A stretch of 64,000 nucleotides of DNA from assembly GCF_028389875.1 (NCBI RefSeq), contig NC_084678.1, positions 14,910,899 to 14,974,898 on the forward strand. Direction: 5' to 3'. Made by a program: the position numbers and the translations under genes. Origin of the DNA: Rhea pennata. Taxonomy: Eukaryota; Chordata; Aves; Rheiformes; Rheidae. Below are positions 1 through 24,557 of the stretch, one piece after another (position 1 is the first letter of the stretch; each line of letters starts with the position of its first letter). The notes under the pieces are model-generated. The model worked only from the letters and a program-made list of their open reading frames with translations. It had not been told where the DNA came from and did not search any database.

Positions 1-230
1 TCCTCGTGGGTAGCCCCCCCCCCGGCGGCCGGCGGCGCTCGGCGGGGTCCTAGAGCCGCAGGAGGCGCAGCGCCAGCACCGGCCCCGCGCGGCTCTGCGG
101 TGCCGCCGGCAGCCGGGCCGGGCCGCCCCTGGCCCCCCTCCCGGGCTGACCGCCTCCGGTCACACACCTCGTCTGTCCCTCGTCCTGGGACAGCACACAG
201 GCGGCGCCTTCCTCCCTTATGAATGCCCCT
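1..230. other. GC-rich left edge, unassigned
   Basis: A C-run at about 14-23 and dense CpG up to about 170. It could be the edge of a CpG island, an exon or UTR of a neighbouring gene, but no open frame on either strand resembles a known protein. CABLES2, the usual left neighbour of RBBP8NL, could not be recognised. Confidence 0.3.
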
Positions 231-1062
231 ACGCCTGACACCCACGACGTCCCCTCACAAACACCCACCACGTCCCCTCACAAACACCCACCACGTCCCC
301 TCACGAACACCCACCGCGTCCCCTCACGAACACCCACCACGTCCCTGCACAAACACGCACCACGTCCCCTCACAAACACCCACGACGTCCCCTCACGAAC
401 ACCTACCACGTCCCCTCACGAACACCCACCGCGTCCCCTCACGAACACCCACCACGTCCCTGCACAAACACGCACCACGTCCCCTCACAAACACCCACGA
501 CGTCCCCTCACGAACACCTACCACGTCCCCTCACGAACACCCACCGTGTCCCTTCACAAACACCCACCACGTCCCTGCACAAACACCCACCACGTCCCTG
601 CACAAACACCCACGACGTCCCCTCACAAACACCCACGACGTCCCCTCACGAACACCCACCGCGTCCCCTCACAAACACCCACCACATCCCTGCACAAACA
701 TGCACCGTGTCCCCTCACGAACACCCACCACATCCCCTCATGAACACCCACCACGTCCCCTCACGAACACCCACCGCGTCCCCTCACAAACACCCACCAC
801 ATCCCTGCACAAACATGCACTGTGTCCCCTCACGAACACCCACCACATCCCCTCACGAACACCCACCACGTCCCCTCACGAACACCCACCGCGTCCCTGC
901 ACAAACACCCACCACATCCCTGCACAGACATGCACCGTGTCCCCTCACGAACACCCACCACGTCCCCTCATGAACACCCACCACGTCCCCTCACGAACAC
1001 CCACCGCGTCCCCTCACGAACACCCACCACGTCCCCTCACGAATACGCACCGCGTCCCCACA
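231..1062. repeat. 23-bp minisatellite, about 36 units, with 115-bp higher-order period
   Basis: The unit approximates CACGAACACCCACCACGTC plus CCCT. Variants carry CAAACA for CGAACA, CACATCC for CACGTCC, and CCTGCAC for CCTCAC. The CTGCAC variant recurs at 346, 461, 576, 691, 806 and 921, exactly 115 bp (five units) apart. Extra copies near 599 and 898 break the pattern locally. All three forward frames are open because 23 is not a multiple of 3. Confidence 0.97.
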
Positions 1063-1850
1063 CAGCAGGCACCGGCAGCCCTGTGCTCCCAAGGTCTCCC
1101 GGCCTTCCTGGAAGCAGGGCAGACACGTCTGCTAAAATGACCAGCACGCCTTGGTGCACGTCAGACAGTTCCCATAAAAGCCGATAAGGGCAGTTATTCT
1201 TATCCCAGTCTAGCCGACTGGGACCCGGCCCCCCGCTGCGCCCCCGGGCTGCTCCAGTTGCGCGGTGGGGCTGGGTTTGGACACCAGCCTGCCGGCCCTG
1301 GGAGCGCGGGTACCTGTGGGCCGCGCTGAGATGCACCCGAAGCACCAAAACCAGCGCGGAGCGAGAAATCTCCGTGTGTCCTGGTCGCTGAGGGAAAGCG
1401 GACAGAGCACAGGGCTAAGCGTGGGCTGTATATGGAAAAGGCGGGCTCGGAGAGGGCTTGGTAGGGATCTGGGAGAACGTAAACTTGGGATTATCTCCAC
1501 GAAGTGACTCAAGGCGTATCTACACAGCACGCCGCCTCTCAGACTCCGATGTTTACACTGCACGGTATAAACATGCCCCTCGGGTAGCAGAGCCGACGTC
1601 TCCCACATCCCGGGGCGACGCTCTGACCGCTGGCCACATCAGAAAACGACGCCGTCTCTCCGCTGCGCTCGGAGGACATGGAGAGCATCCGTGTGGCTGC
1701 GCCTCGTGCGGGAGGTCGGAGAGCTTTGCTAGGAGCGAAGAAGCCTCCGGCGCGCGGAGCATCTGGCTGCGGGTGCTGTGTGCCCGAGCGACGGGAAACT
1801 CACGGCTGCTGTGCTTCCTGGAAACAAAAATGGGCCCTGTGCAACAGCAT
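1063..1850. other. Moderately CpG-rich, gene-free flank of the minisatellite
   Basis: Mixed GC-rich sequence with scattered CpG between about 1200 and 1800. Short overlapping open frames occur on both strands but none has a recognisable motif or good splice sites. Confidence 0.4.
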
Positions 1851-3250
1851 TTGTAGTATTTAATAATAATAATAGTAAAAGGATAGGAAACATAAGACAA
1901 TGTTTTCTATAGGATTTAATTTAAAAAGGTATTAAAACAATATAGTGCAGTATAAATCCTCCCCTTAAAATCCTAAGAACATCATCGGTATATTGTGATA
2001 TTCAGTATAGGTCAGATTTAGAGTCTAAATTATTCGGCAGAATCATCTCATACTATACCTGCAGAAAAAAAAATAATAATTTGAGATAAAAAAAGAATTA
2101 AAAGCTTTCTTGCTGGCAAGCTCATCACAGAATCCATGGGATAAATGTACATGGAAACTTAGTAAGGCTTTCTCCAGACAGTTCTCCATAACCCAAAATT
2201 TGAATTAAAAAATAAATGGTACTTTTTCATTCTTTCCTTGTAAAAACAGCTGTAGGATGTAAATTGTCCCACTGAGTCAGCACAGGATGAAACAGAGAGA
2301 AGCCAACCTCCATAGCTGTCTTAGTGGGTTGCTAACTTCAAAGCTGAATTCGGAGGTTTGAATGTTTCTGCTGTTAACGCTTTAATGCTGGGGAGCTTTC
2401 ATCTACATCTGATAAGCAAACTAGTTCACAGTGAATGAATATAGCAGGCACGCTATGTTTAAAGGAATCTACTGCCAAGACAGATGGGCATAACGTTAGC
2501 AGCATTTCCACAAATTACAGTAATGGGGTACAACCAGAGCAACCTTCTCTCCCTGACCTTTTCGGGCTCTGAGGGAATCACCATAGTGTGGGGGAAAAGG
2601 GAGATGGAGCTCTGTTGGGACTGAATATGCTAGTAACTCATATGCTAGTAACAATGAGGTTATTTTGCCAAAAGGCTTACTTGTCACAGTGTTGCTGCAC
2701 AGTAGCTTCAAGTTCAGGACTGAGGCATGCTTGAATCTTAACTGCTGCAAACCCTCCAAGATAAATATTAAAGCAGGCAGTTTTGCACTTGCAGCAGCAT
2801 TATGGCACAAATGTAAAACATTGCTTTGAATATCTAATCCCTAATCCTCTCCTTTTGCTCCTGGACTAAAAGCTCTACCTTTATAGGAGGCATTTTTGAG
2901 CAGTCAAAGCATTGCTGGAGTAAGGAGCTGCTACAGATGAGGCCAAATCTGCAAGTCTTTATTCCAACGTGATGAGGGGAATATAGTTACCAAAATCACT
3001 GTGAGTTTTCCTCATTCAAGAACTGCAGGATTTGGTCTAAGCATCTGATATGAGACAGCATTTAAACTACCTATGTGGGTTGGGTGTTATAATTTTGCAA
3101 AATCAAGGCCCCAAACCAAGCAAAAATAAACAGGTCATGAATATATTTAGGCTGGGAATCAGAGAAACAGTGTTCCAGTTGGAGGAACTGCTAGTATTAA
3201 AATGAAGTGTGAGAAATTTCTGCACAATTTTTTCCAGTTGAAGTGTAGTG
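1851..3250. other. AT-rich intergenic DNA
   Basis: A sharp change to AT-rich sequence, with an (AAT)n tract at 1861-1875. A near-perfect 15-bp tandem duplication (ATATGCTAGTAACTC) lies around 2625-2653. I see no gene. Confidence 0.5.
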
Positions 3251-3284
3251 TGGACCTGGTGATCCAACAGGCCTTTTCTAGTCC
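3251..3284 (+). mobile_element. Possible CR1/L3-type LINE 3'-end remnant
   Basis: The stretch TGGACCTGGTGATCCAACAG and the following GGCCTTTTCTAGTCC resemble the 3' end shared by many sauropsid CR1 copies, where a GATGATCCA-like core is followed by a GGTC-CTTTCC-AGTCC pattern. The terminal 8-bp repeat is missing and the rest of the element is not recognisable, so it is old or a chance match. Confidence 0.35.
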
Positions 3285-6200
3285 AGCATTGTTATATATA
3301 TCACACTCAGGTGTCTGTTCTTGCCAGCTCCTCTCTTCTTTTGCCATCTGTCTCAGAAAACGGGAAATGGAGAGAAAAACGCTGCTTTTGTCCCAAAGCC
3401 CAAACACATTGGAGCTTGGACTTGAAATATTTCTCTTAGCAGTTGTGGAAATATCCTCCGGTTTCCTGCGGGTATAGCAGCACTCCTTGCATCCATAAAG
3501 CTCAGCCACCAGCACTGCTGTCACTGGAGCCTGCAGAGCAGTCCCACCTGAAGATGTTAGAACAGGTGACAGAGTCTCCCAGCTTTTCCACTCACACCAA
3601 ACCCATGTCTCAGAGATACATCACATACGAAAATCTCAGTTTCTGGAAGCTCTCTGTGCTTCTTGAAACAAAATTTCTCTTTAAATCTGCATGCCCAGCA
3701 TGACCATCATACTTCGGAGTTTTTAATATGACTACAGTTAGTTCCAGTTGCGAATCCTGTTTTCTCTTGACACCTATTGGAGCAGAATGGACATTTCCCC
3801 TGGATTCCTGATGTATGTTCATTCATCTGTGCTGAGTTATATAATCCTCTTCTGTCACTGTAGATTTCCAGTTAAAGCAAAATAACATGCTGAGCCCTGG
3901 GAGGAAAACATTACCAACAGAACTCTGTGCTGACTACTATGTGCTTTGGAAAATGACTCAGGCATTCCTGCATGACATTAAGTATTTTAAAAAATACAGG
4001 GCTGATTGATTTAATTGTATAGCTCTACACTAGGGAGGGCTATGTGCTCACTTCATGAAAAACGTATGTGATGTTTACATGAGGATTTGTGAATGAATGA
4101 CTTAAACTACCTCTCCTGAACCACATGGCACAGAGGCTGCAGTACACGGCATTACTATAAACCAGTAATGTGCACGAGATGATCTTGTAAGAGTGTTTCC
4201 TGAAGAAGTCCCACAGGGTGATCAGCATATATTAGCAGGTTTGGTAAGAGTAGGATATGCAGGACAGCCCTGCTAGAGCTGGGAATTCTGGAAGGGTGGA
4301 TGACAGTGTTCAAGGGAGAGTGCCAACTATGATGCCCAAATTTTTTGTGAGCCAATTTTTTTGGCTCAAAAATTCCCACAAGAAACTTTGCACCAGATAA
4401 AGAACAACATCACAGGAACTCCCAAATTCTCTTCCCTCCAAGAACCATCACAGTATGCTGCACTCAACCACTAGACTGCTAAACCTATCCATTATCTCAC
4501 AGTCCATCTATAATCCTTTCAAAGGTTTATGAACTTGGCCTTGTGCTTTGTTATGAACACACCTAAGTGCTCCCTACCAAATGTCCCTCAGCCCCCTCTG
4601 ATCTCCTAACTGTGTACTGCAGAACTGCATGTAAAGGCTGTGTAGATGTGTCACCGTCCTCTTCACACACACAAGGTGCATCTGCCCTTGGGAAGAACCT
4701 ACACAAAATGTCCTTCCTACTTAAATCCCCCAAATGGGACTTAAGCAAGACTTCAGTAATGCCTGGAATGAGCTTTTCTACAGTGAATCGATGAGTGAAG
4801 CTATGTTTCCAAATCTGTCACTATAAATGGGCAATACTTACTGATCAGATCTCATTTAAACTCATTTAACTCATCAGATCTCTTCTCTCACCACAGAGTG
4901 TGGTGATCAGCCTCATGAAAAGGGCATGGGTTGAGACACTAGGGGAACGTAAGAGCTTTGTTAAACATTTGATGTTATAGAAAGCTTCCCAGGGTAGAGC
5001 AGTAATTCCTTTAAATTAACACTAAAATTTCAACACTGAGAAGGTTAAAATCATATGGCTAGATTAGCAATCTTATAAACATATTATCTTTGCAGTATGT
5101 ACAGCTACAGAGGGAATAACACTGCAGAAGACGGTAAGGGAAGGAGGAGAATCTGATACTCACTTCTCTATTTCTGCTGCTCTAGTTCCTGCCTTTCAGT
5201 CAGCTGGGTCACCAACACAGCTCCCTTTTACTTCTAGCTAGTTTGACTTCTTGGTTTCCTGCTACAGCACAGCAACATCTCAGTTACAAGTGCAATAGAG
5301 GAACCTTTGTGTGGTGGCAATCTTTTTTTTCCCAGGATGGGGATTTATATCAATGTCTGAATTTGCACAAATTTATCTCTTACAAAATTTTACAGATAAA
5401 GTCTAGTAACTGGAAACGGTTTACTGCTGAGAGTAGTGGGAGTCTCATGCACAGTAGAGACAAAGGGTATTTGTATACATTCCCAAGGTTTGCAGTCTGA
5501 GAGCAATGATATGTTCTGTAAGAATGATTCAACATATATAAATCAGTAAGTAAAGACTGAGGATGGTCTGTTATTGGGATTGTTTTGCATAACAGTGCCG
5601 GAGCCAGCCATTGCTATTTTTGATGGAATAAATGTGAGCAGGCCCCTAAATATTTGCACAGTTGCTCTTCCCAATTTGTGGAATTTCAGATCCAGTCCCT
5701 GGGCTGATAGAAACCAAGCTGTGTTCTGAACCAGTTCCTCTGGGAAACCAGTTCATCATCCCAGTCATTCTACTTACATTTCTTTACTGATGACATCAGA
5801 GCTATAATTTGTTTAAACAAAATAAACAAGAGCTGCCAGCCTTCCAGAAGGACCGATCCGTTCATGGGACAGCTTCTATTCAGCTTTAGTGCTCTATAGA
5901 CTTACATATTATACTGAGGGTGATTTTAGTGGCTTTGAGGGGAAGAGCACTGTGTAAAAGTCTTCCTTGTGCTGAACAGAAATATAGACAAAAAAACTGC
6001 ATATGGAAAACCTTTGTGAAACCTCTGTGAAGCTTAACAGCTCCTTGCATATCTCAGATTATTTCCTTACAGCAAAACCGTTCTAATCTCAGGCTGTTTG
6101 TGCAAGTAATTTCGACAAATCAATATGGGCACTTATATGTCAAGAGTTACGTTAACAAGATATTGTCGGGCATAATTACAAGAACTAAAGGACTTCAACA

Positions 6201-7140
6201 ATTATCCACCTTTCTGCAGCTAATGGAGAGCATGAGGGGAGCAGTAACATCATGCTATGGGCTGGATATGAGCAGAGTTTATGGGGCTGGATAAAGTGCA
6301 GTGTATAAACTTTTTTTCATTTCAGCAGCTTATTCGGAGGAGCACTTTGCTCAGATCTTACAAAACTATTTTCTGTTTTTATAGTTATGGGATTGTTCTA
6401 ACTGTGAAATACGTGTCCCTACCAGGCCCCTCAAACACATACTGCACGGAGATAATGGGGCATTGGCTGACGATGCCTGTTGGAACAAAGCAAGAAGCAA
6501 CATGAAAGCTAATAAAAGAAAAACCCAATAAATGAAGATGAATTTTGTGGTAGTTTTGTGCAATAAAGAGGAAAAAAAATCTCTTAGTGAAAAAAAAAAA
6601 GAAACTGAAGACTTTGTTATTGTTGGCAGGAGTTCTGCACATTTTGCTTATCAAGAGATCATTGTAGGGAGGGGATTATTTTATAGTTGCATAAAAGTTC
6701 CATCCCTCCTTAAATTCTTCTGGTCTCAGGCTGTCTCCCTGCAGTCTGAGGGGCCTCTCTACAGGATTATATTTGCATTTTCTTTTGATTGAATCTTTTT
6801 AAAAGACAGACTTACTCAGTCCACCACGCACGTTCATCGCTGCTCTGGGTTATTACTGCCCCCTGCAAGTCAGTCCGAGCAAGTGATAGATGTAGTGCTG
6901 CCTGCCCAGGACCAAAAGGGGAAGGAATCCGAGTTGTGGCCCAGGTCCAGCTTCCAGGGCTGTGATCGGATGAGCGTTCTGAGCCGCAATGAATCAGCAC
7001 GGCAACCGTCCCTTTGCTGGCGCCCTGGCTGCTCAGCCACTCCTCGTGCCAGCACAGCTCTTGTGCCATGCCCGGATCAGAAAATCAGGTAACAAAATAA
7101 AAGATCTTGCTGATCACTGACTCCAAAAATTAAACCTTTC
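3285..7140. other. AT-rich intergenic DNA without recognisable gene
   Basis: About 3.9 kb with frequent stops and only short open frames. A direct repeat (ATCAGATCTC, two copies 28 bp apart) lies around 4843-4882. I see no splice-supported exon, RNA gene or transposon. Confidence 0.5.
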
Positions 7141-7630
7141 AAGATGGTATGGGGGAGCTCAGCAGGGTGGTTGCCCCTCCTGCCCTTTGGACTAGCCTGG
7201 AGTTGAGACTGGAGCTTGAACCTGAGCAAACTGAGGAGCCTGAATTTTCAATCTGGCCTTTATTGCACCCAATCTTGGGTATTGAGCGCTGTGCGTGCCC
7301 CAGCCTTGCTCCTGGGTGTTACCCGGGTGACTGGTGCCCAGGAGAAGCTGTGCCAGCTGGGGGACTGGCCACCACTCAGCCGTGCTCCAAGAGCCCCCGG
7401 CCCCCTCCTGTGCTGCCAGGAGCCCATGAACCGGCCCCTGCTCGCCTACTGCCCCACTCCACGCTGTCCCGAGCGCTTCACCCGAAACAGGTGGTGATAA
7501 ACGGGAATGAGAAATGGGGGACTCACCGCGTCCGTGCCCGGCGAGCCTGGGCGAGGGGTGGCCGTCCCGTGCTCCTGGGGCACAGCTGCGTCTGCCTGCT
7601 CGCATGGGGACGCTTCCCCAGTGACCCTAC

Positions 7631-7706
7631 CCACGGAGGGCGACAGACTCCACGGAGGGTAACAGACCCCACATGGGGTGACGGATGCCCAGGGAGGGTG
7701 ACAGAC
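7631..7706. repeat. Degenerate 19-bp tandem repeat, four units
   Basis: Units start at 7631, 7650, 7669 and 7688 and approximate CCACGGAGGGTGACAGACC. The third and fourth copies have diverged. Confidence 0.8.
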
Positions 7707-7856
7707 CCCTGGGGGGGGTGCCTGCACACAGGGCCGCCGTTGGCTTTGCTCCCCACCCTCCCCGTTAGCGGCCGGGTTGTGAAGCCGCCGTGAGTCACGC
7801 GCACGTGGCCGGGGGCTGCTGCAGCCTCGACGCGCGCGGGCGCACCGGGGTAGTAA

Positions 7857-8000
7857 CGCTAACGCGCACCAACACGCAAACACGCGCACACCGACACACG
7901 CGACGTGCGCGCTAACGCACACAACGGCGCAGTAACACGTGGCGCGCACACTGACACACTCGCACTCACACGCGCACACGCACACTCGCACGCGCGCGAC
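7857..8000. repeat. Alternating CA/CG tract, Z-DNA-prone
   Basis: Mostly alternating purine-pyrimidine steps (ACACGCGCACAC, GCACACGCACACTCGCACGC and similar), ending in CGCGCGCG-like runs. It is interrupted, so it is a degenerate rather than a clean dinucleotide repeat. Confidence 0.75.
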
Positions 8001-8031
8001 CCGCCTCCCCACTCGCGCGCGCCCCCTCTCC

Positions 8032-8045
8032 CCGCCAGGTGGCGC
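8032..8045 (+). promoter_or_regulatory. Candidate CTCF site
   Basis: CCGCCAGGTGGCGC matches 13 of 14 positions of the CTCF core CCASYAGRKGGCRC. It sits in the orphan CpG island between the repeat-rich left edge and RBBP8NL, a sensible place for a domain boundary. Confidence 0.55.
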
Positions 8046-8066
8046 TGTCGGCTACGCGCCCCCGGC

Positions 8067-8158
8067 CGCGGCAGGCCCCGCCCCCCGCGGCAGCCCCGCC
8101 CCCCGCGGCAGGCCCCGCCCCCCGCGGCAGGCCCCGCCCCCGCGGCAGGCCCCGCCCC
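8067..8158. repeat. Five tandem 18-19 bp units, each with a GC box
   Basis: Units begin at 8067, 8086, 8104, 8123 and 8141 with the pattern CGCGGCAGGCCCCGCCCC plus C. Each holds CCCCGCCCC, an SP1/KLF-type GC box, so the array gives five such sites in 92 bp. Confidence 0.85.
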
Positions 8159-9060
8159 TTTGGCGCGTTGCTGCCGTGCGCGGAGGGCAGCGTGGTCTGG
8201 CCCGTGGGAAGGGGCGGTCCGGGCACGGCGCCGGGCCCCCACGGGCGTCCCGCTGCCCCCCCGTGGGCCCGGCCGGGCCGTCGTGGCGCAGCGGGGCCTG
8301 CCGCGTCCCTGCTGGACCAGCCTCAGCTGGGGAGCAACGGCACCCGGTCGCTGGATGCCGAAGGAAAGCGTGCCCCTCCTTAACGCGTCGGAAAAATCTT
8401 TCAAGAGCCCTTTATCCGCCTGAAAACAAGCTCCCGGCAGCGCTGCCGCGGCCAGCGCAATCTGCGCGGCTAGCGGGGGGCCCTCCCGCCCCTCCGCCGG
8501 GACCCCCGCTCCGGCCCCGTCCGTGCGCCTAGCCGGACGAGGAAACTGCCCGCCTGCCCCATTCCAACGCGGTGCCACGCGGATAGGAAACCAGGGCAGG
8601 GATTTAATCGATGCAGGTTTGCGCGTGGGTGCAGCGGGGTCCTGCGTGTGCTCGCGCCGGTCGCGTCCTTCAGCCAGCCACCAGGAAGCTGTTCGCGGGG
8701 ACCAGACACGGGGTAGGCCGATCTCCTCGTGCGAAACCCCGAAGAAGAACGTGGTCCCGGTCCGGCGCTGCGTGGAGGGGGAGTCTCCTCTTCCTGGCGT
8801 CAGGATGGGGACCCGCTCTGCACGTCACCGAGAGCCTGTGCTGCTCCACCAGCTGCCCGCATCACCCCTCACCCGTCGCATCTCCTCGCTTGGCCTCCTG
8901 CAGGAGCATCCGTACAGACTTCCAGGGCTCTCCGCTCGTTGCCGAGCCCTCGCGGGCTCCCCGCTGCCCGGCCCAGCGTGGCAGGGGGAGCGGCGCTCCC
9001 AGCGTGGGTCGGGCGCGGAGGGAGGTCTCTGAGCCGGCCCAGTGCTCTCCTCCCGCTCCG

Positions 9061-10411
9061 CAGCCTGCCTGCATTGCTCCTCAGCCTGCCCTGCAGTTAG
9101 CTCTCCTCGGAGGTATTGTGGTGGGAAGTGGAGCAGTTCTCCAGGCTCTTGGTGATCACCGGTGCCCCAGCTGAGCGCTCCTCGGCTTTGACTTTCTTTC
9201 TTCCTCTCAGTGACTTTTTTGATGCTGTTAACAAGAAGGTGACCACAGAAGTTAACCACAGAGTAATGGACTTAGGTGCATGGGGTCAACATGGCCTAGC
9301 CCCAAAATACTGACTGCACAGGAGAAAGCAAGCTCAGCAAATGAAAGATGAAGAGAAACCCTCTCACATTTGAGAGGGAAAGGTATTTGAGGGAGGCTGT
9401 GGTCCCCTGAAAGCAAAAAATCTGTGAAGGAGAAGCAGGCAGAGAACCGCATTTGGGCGCAACAGTGTACCTATGAGGTGCATCCCATTCCCAGATCAGT
9501 GGGATGCATTTTTTTGGATTTCTCTCCCTTTCAGAGCAGCGCACAGTGTGGTGTGTGGTGCGCACCGCACAATATGAGACGGGTTGTGCTTCTCCATCGC
9601 TCCATCACTGCCACAGCTGCATCCAGCCCTGGGTCTGGACATCTCCATCCAGTCTTGGAGCCTGCATTCGTGTGAGCTGGGCTACAAGTTGGGCTCACTA
9701 CAGTCCGCACCAGTGCTGCTGCATATCTGCCCTGGGAGGAAAGCTTTCTCCTTATTGCTCCTAGAGGCTTGTTTTATAGAGCAATCCCTCTTCTCACCTG
9801 CATGCAATCATGTTCACAGTGCTAGCAGGCATCTCAGAAAGCCAGGAAGAGAGCAAGGGGCAGGGCTTCCTTGTTAAACAAGCTCCCTTTTATGCTTAAG
9901 CAATAGCCCTCTATATATAATTTTCAGTCGGTCAACACTGCCCTTTCTTTACTGACTGTTACTAGCAGGATATTTCTGACAGGGCAGTATTTAAGGCATG
10001 ACAGGCACACTGTTTTATCCTGGCCCTTATCAGGAACAATTTTCTGCTTATTCACCTGTAGGAAACCGGGGTACAACACATTCCATTGTCAGCCAGGGAA
10101 AACCTCTACAGCCGCTCTGGAAAATCAACAGACTTTGCAAGAAACTTTTCTCTGAATGTCAATAACTCACTGCTGGGAATTTGGCCTTCTCCAATCAGCA
10201 CCTCTCCAGACTGGCTGAACAAATACCAGGGACTTATACCTGTTAGCTTAGGTGTTCAGGAGCGCGCTCTGGGCCACTCTTGCCCAGGCCCACCTGGCTA
10301 ACCATTAGCAGGGGGCTCCTCTGGTTGGAGATAGACCCATTGCCAAAACATGGGGCAGCATGTCTTATCGCGGGGAGCCAAAAGACTCAACTCTATCACC
10401 TTGGGCAAACA
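9061..10411. other. 3' flank of RBBP8NL, no gene seen
   Basis: Mixed-composition intergenic sequence. The only structure noted is a hairpin with arms TGCATCCCA (9479-9487) and TGGGATGCA (9500-9508). Confidence 0.4.
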
Positions 10412-10417
10412 TTTATT
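10412..10417 (-). terminator. RBBP8NL: Candidate polyadenylation signal of RBBP8NL
   Basis: AATAAA on the minus strand, about 600 nt past the stop codon. It is the first canonical hexamer I see downstream of 11014. This would give a 3'UTR of roughly 610-620 nt. Confidence 0.4.
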
Positions 10418-11013
10418 TGCAGCATGCAGTTCATTCGGTGGAAGAGCACCCCACCTGTCTGTGGGCACTGGGTGCCCTCAGATATTTTGCTTGAAAGGAT
10501 CCCCTCAGGAAGCAGTGGAAGTTGTAGCCCTGAGCTGGTCCCATAAGGAACTCCTCCTTCCTACCTTTTGTCCGGGGATCCTGTGCTGTTTTTCTCTTCT
10601 TTAGCAACACATCAGCTCTGTCTTTGGCACAAAGATATTTTCCTTCAGCATGGGCTTCCTTTTGGATGTTATGTTCATATGGGGCAGTGACCTGCACCAA
10701 AGGGAAGAGCAATCAGTCTACAAAATACTCTGCTTTCCAGGGACCCGATGGCTGGGCTGGTTTGCTATACCGCTGTGACAAACATTGCATTCAGAAACCC
10801 TCTTGACTTTTTCTGGAAAGAGTGGTATCTCCAACCTTTCTTAAGCTGGGTAGCAATGTACCCCCCAGAAAAGGGGTTTGGCATCTCATATAGGAAGAAC
10901 TGTTGCCTCTGTCACCAGTGAATCTGGGCAAGTGGACACTTGTCTCATGTCTCATTGCTTCCCAGAACAGGAATCCCAGACTGAAAGCATCTCCAGACTC
11001 AAGGCAGTCTAAG

Positions 11014-23896
<12,883 letters not shown>

Positions 23897-24543
23897 GTCC
23901 AGGGCTGCGCGGCGCTGCCGGGCTGCTGCCCGCGGCGATCCTGCGCTTGTGCCTCGGAGGAGGCTCTCCTCTCCTCTCCTCTTCCTTTAAATCAGCCAGG
24001 TCTCAGCCTAACAGACAGCTGCACACAAAGAAAAGGCCCCCGGTAAAACAGATGTATTTTGTGCACGTTATGTTTTGCAAACTTTTAGAAACAGGTTGGA
24101 GGAAAGCGGCCCGGGACCCCTCCAAGCTGTGAACCGCGCCACGAAAGCGAGCAGCCAAAGAGTGCTTCAGGCTTTGAAACTGTCCTCTAAACCCAGCGAC
24201 CGTGATTTTTCGGCGGCGCAGGGAGTGACGGGCAGGAGCGGGGGCCGCGGGAGGGCGGAGGCGGGCGCCCGGGCTCGGCGTGGAGCCTCTCGAGGCCGCC
24301 GGCGCCCGCCCAGGCTCTTCCCCCGCCGGCGCCCGCGCCGTTATCTGCAGGCGGAGTGAGGTGTGCCCCATCCGGCGCATATGCAAGGTGCGGGCACGCG
24401 GAGCTGGGAGAAGAAACTTTCCCCTAAAGGGTCTGATTTTAAAAAGAAATTAGGCACGCGCCGGCGAGCGCTCGCAGCCAGCCACCCGCGTGCTCTCGCC
24501 GCGCTGCAAGCAGCGACCCGGGTGCGAGAAGGAGCAGGCAAAC

Positions 24544-24557
24544 GCGGCCGCGGCCGC
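24544..24557. other. Overlapping NotI-type palindromes in the CpG island
   Basis: GCGGCCGCGGCCGC contains two overlapping GCGGCCGC octamers, a typical mark of an unmethylated CpG island near a promoter. It is about 0.65 kb upstream of the RBBP8NL start codon. Confidence 0.7.

Larger units (their letters stand above)
7150..9060. promoter_or_regulatory. Orphan CpG island left of RBBP8NL
   Basis: Dense CpG peaks at about 7740-8560 and continues to about 9060. It contains tandem repeats, an alternating purine-pyrimidine tract, a CTCF-like site and tandem GC boxes. Long open frames on both strands (up to 239 codons) reflect low stop density; none resembles a known protein. It lies downstream of RBBP8NL, so it is not that gene's promoter; it could serve an unseen neighbour or an enhancer. 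Confidence 0.6.

Noticed and set aside
223-1140. 305-codon plus-strand open frame and its overlapping partners
   Set aside because: They are the 23-bp minisatellite read in different frames; the peptide simply repeats, with no start context, splice sites or non-repeat domain.
7149-7793. 214-codon plus-strand open frame
   Set aside because: Pro/Gly/Cys-rich reading of GC-rich DNA that runs through the 19-bp repeat; opposite-strand frames are open too, and no motif is seen.
7446-8578. Minus-strand frames of 188 and 239 codons
   Set aside because: They cross the CA/CG tract and GC-box repeats; long only because CpG-rich DNA lacks stop codons. No similarity to CABLES2.
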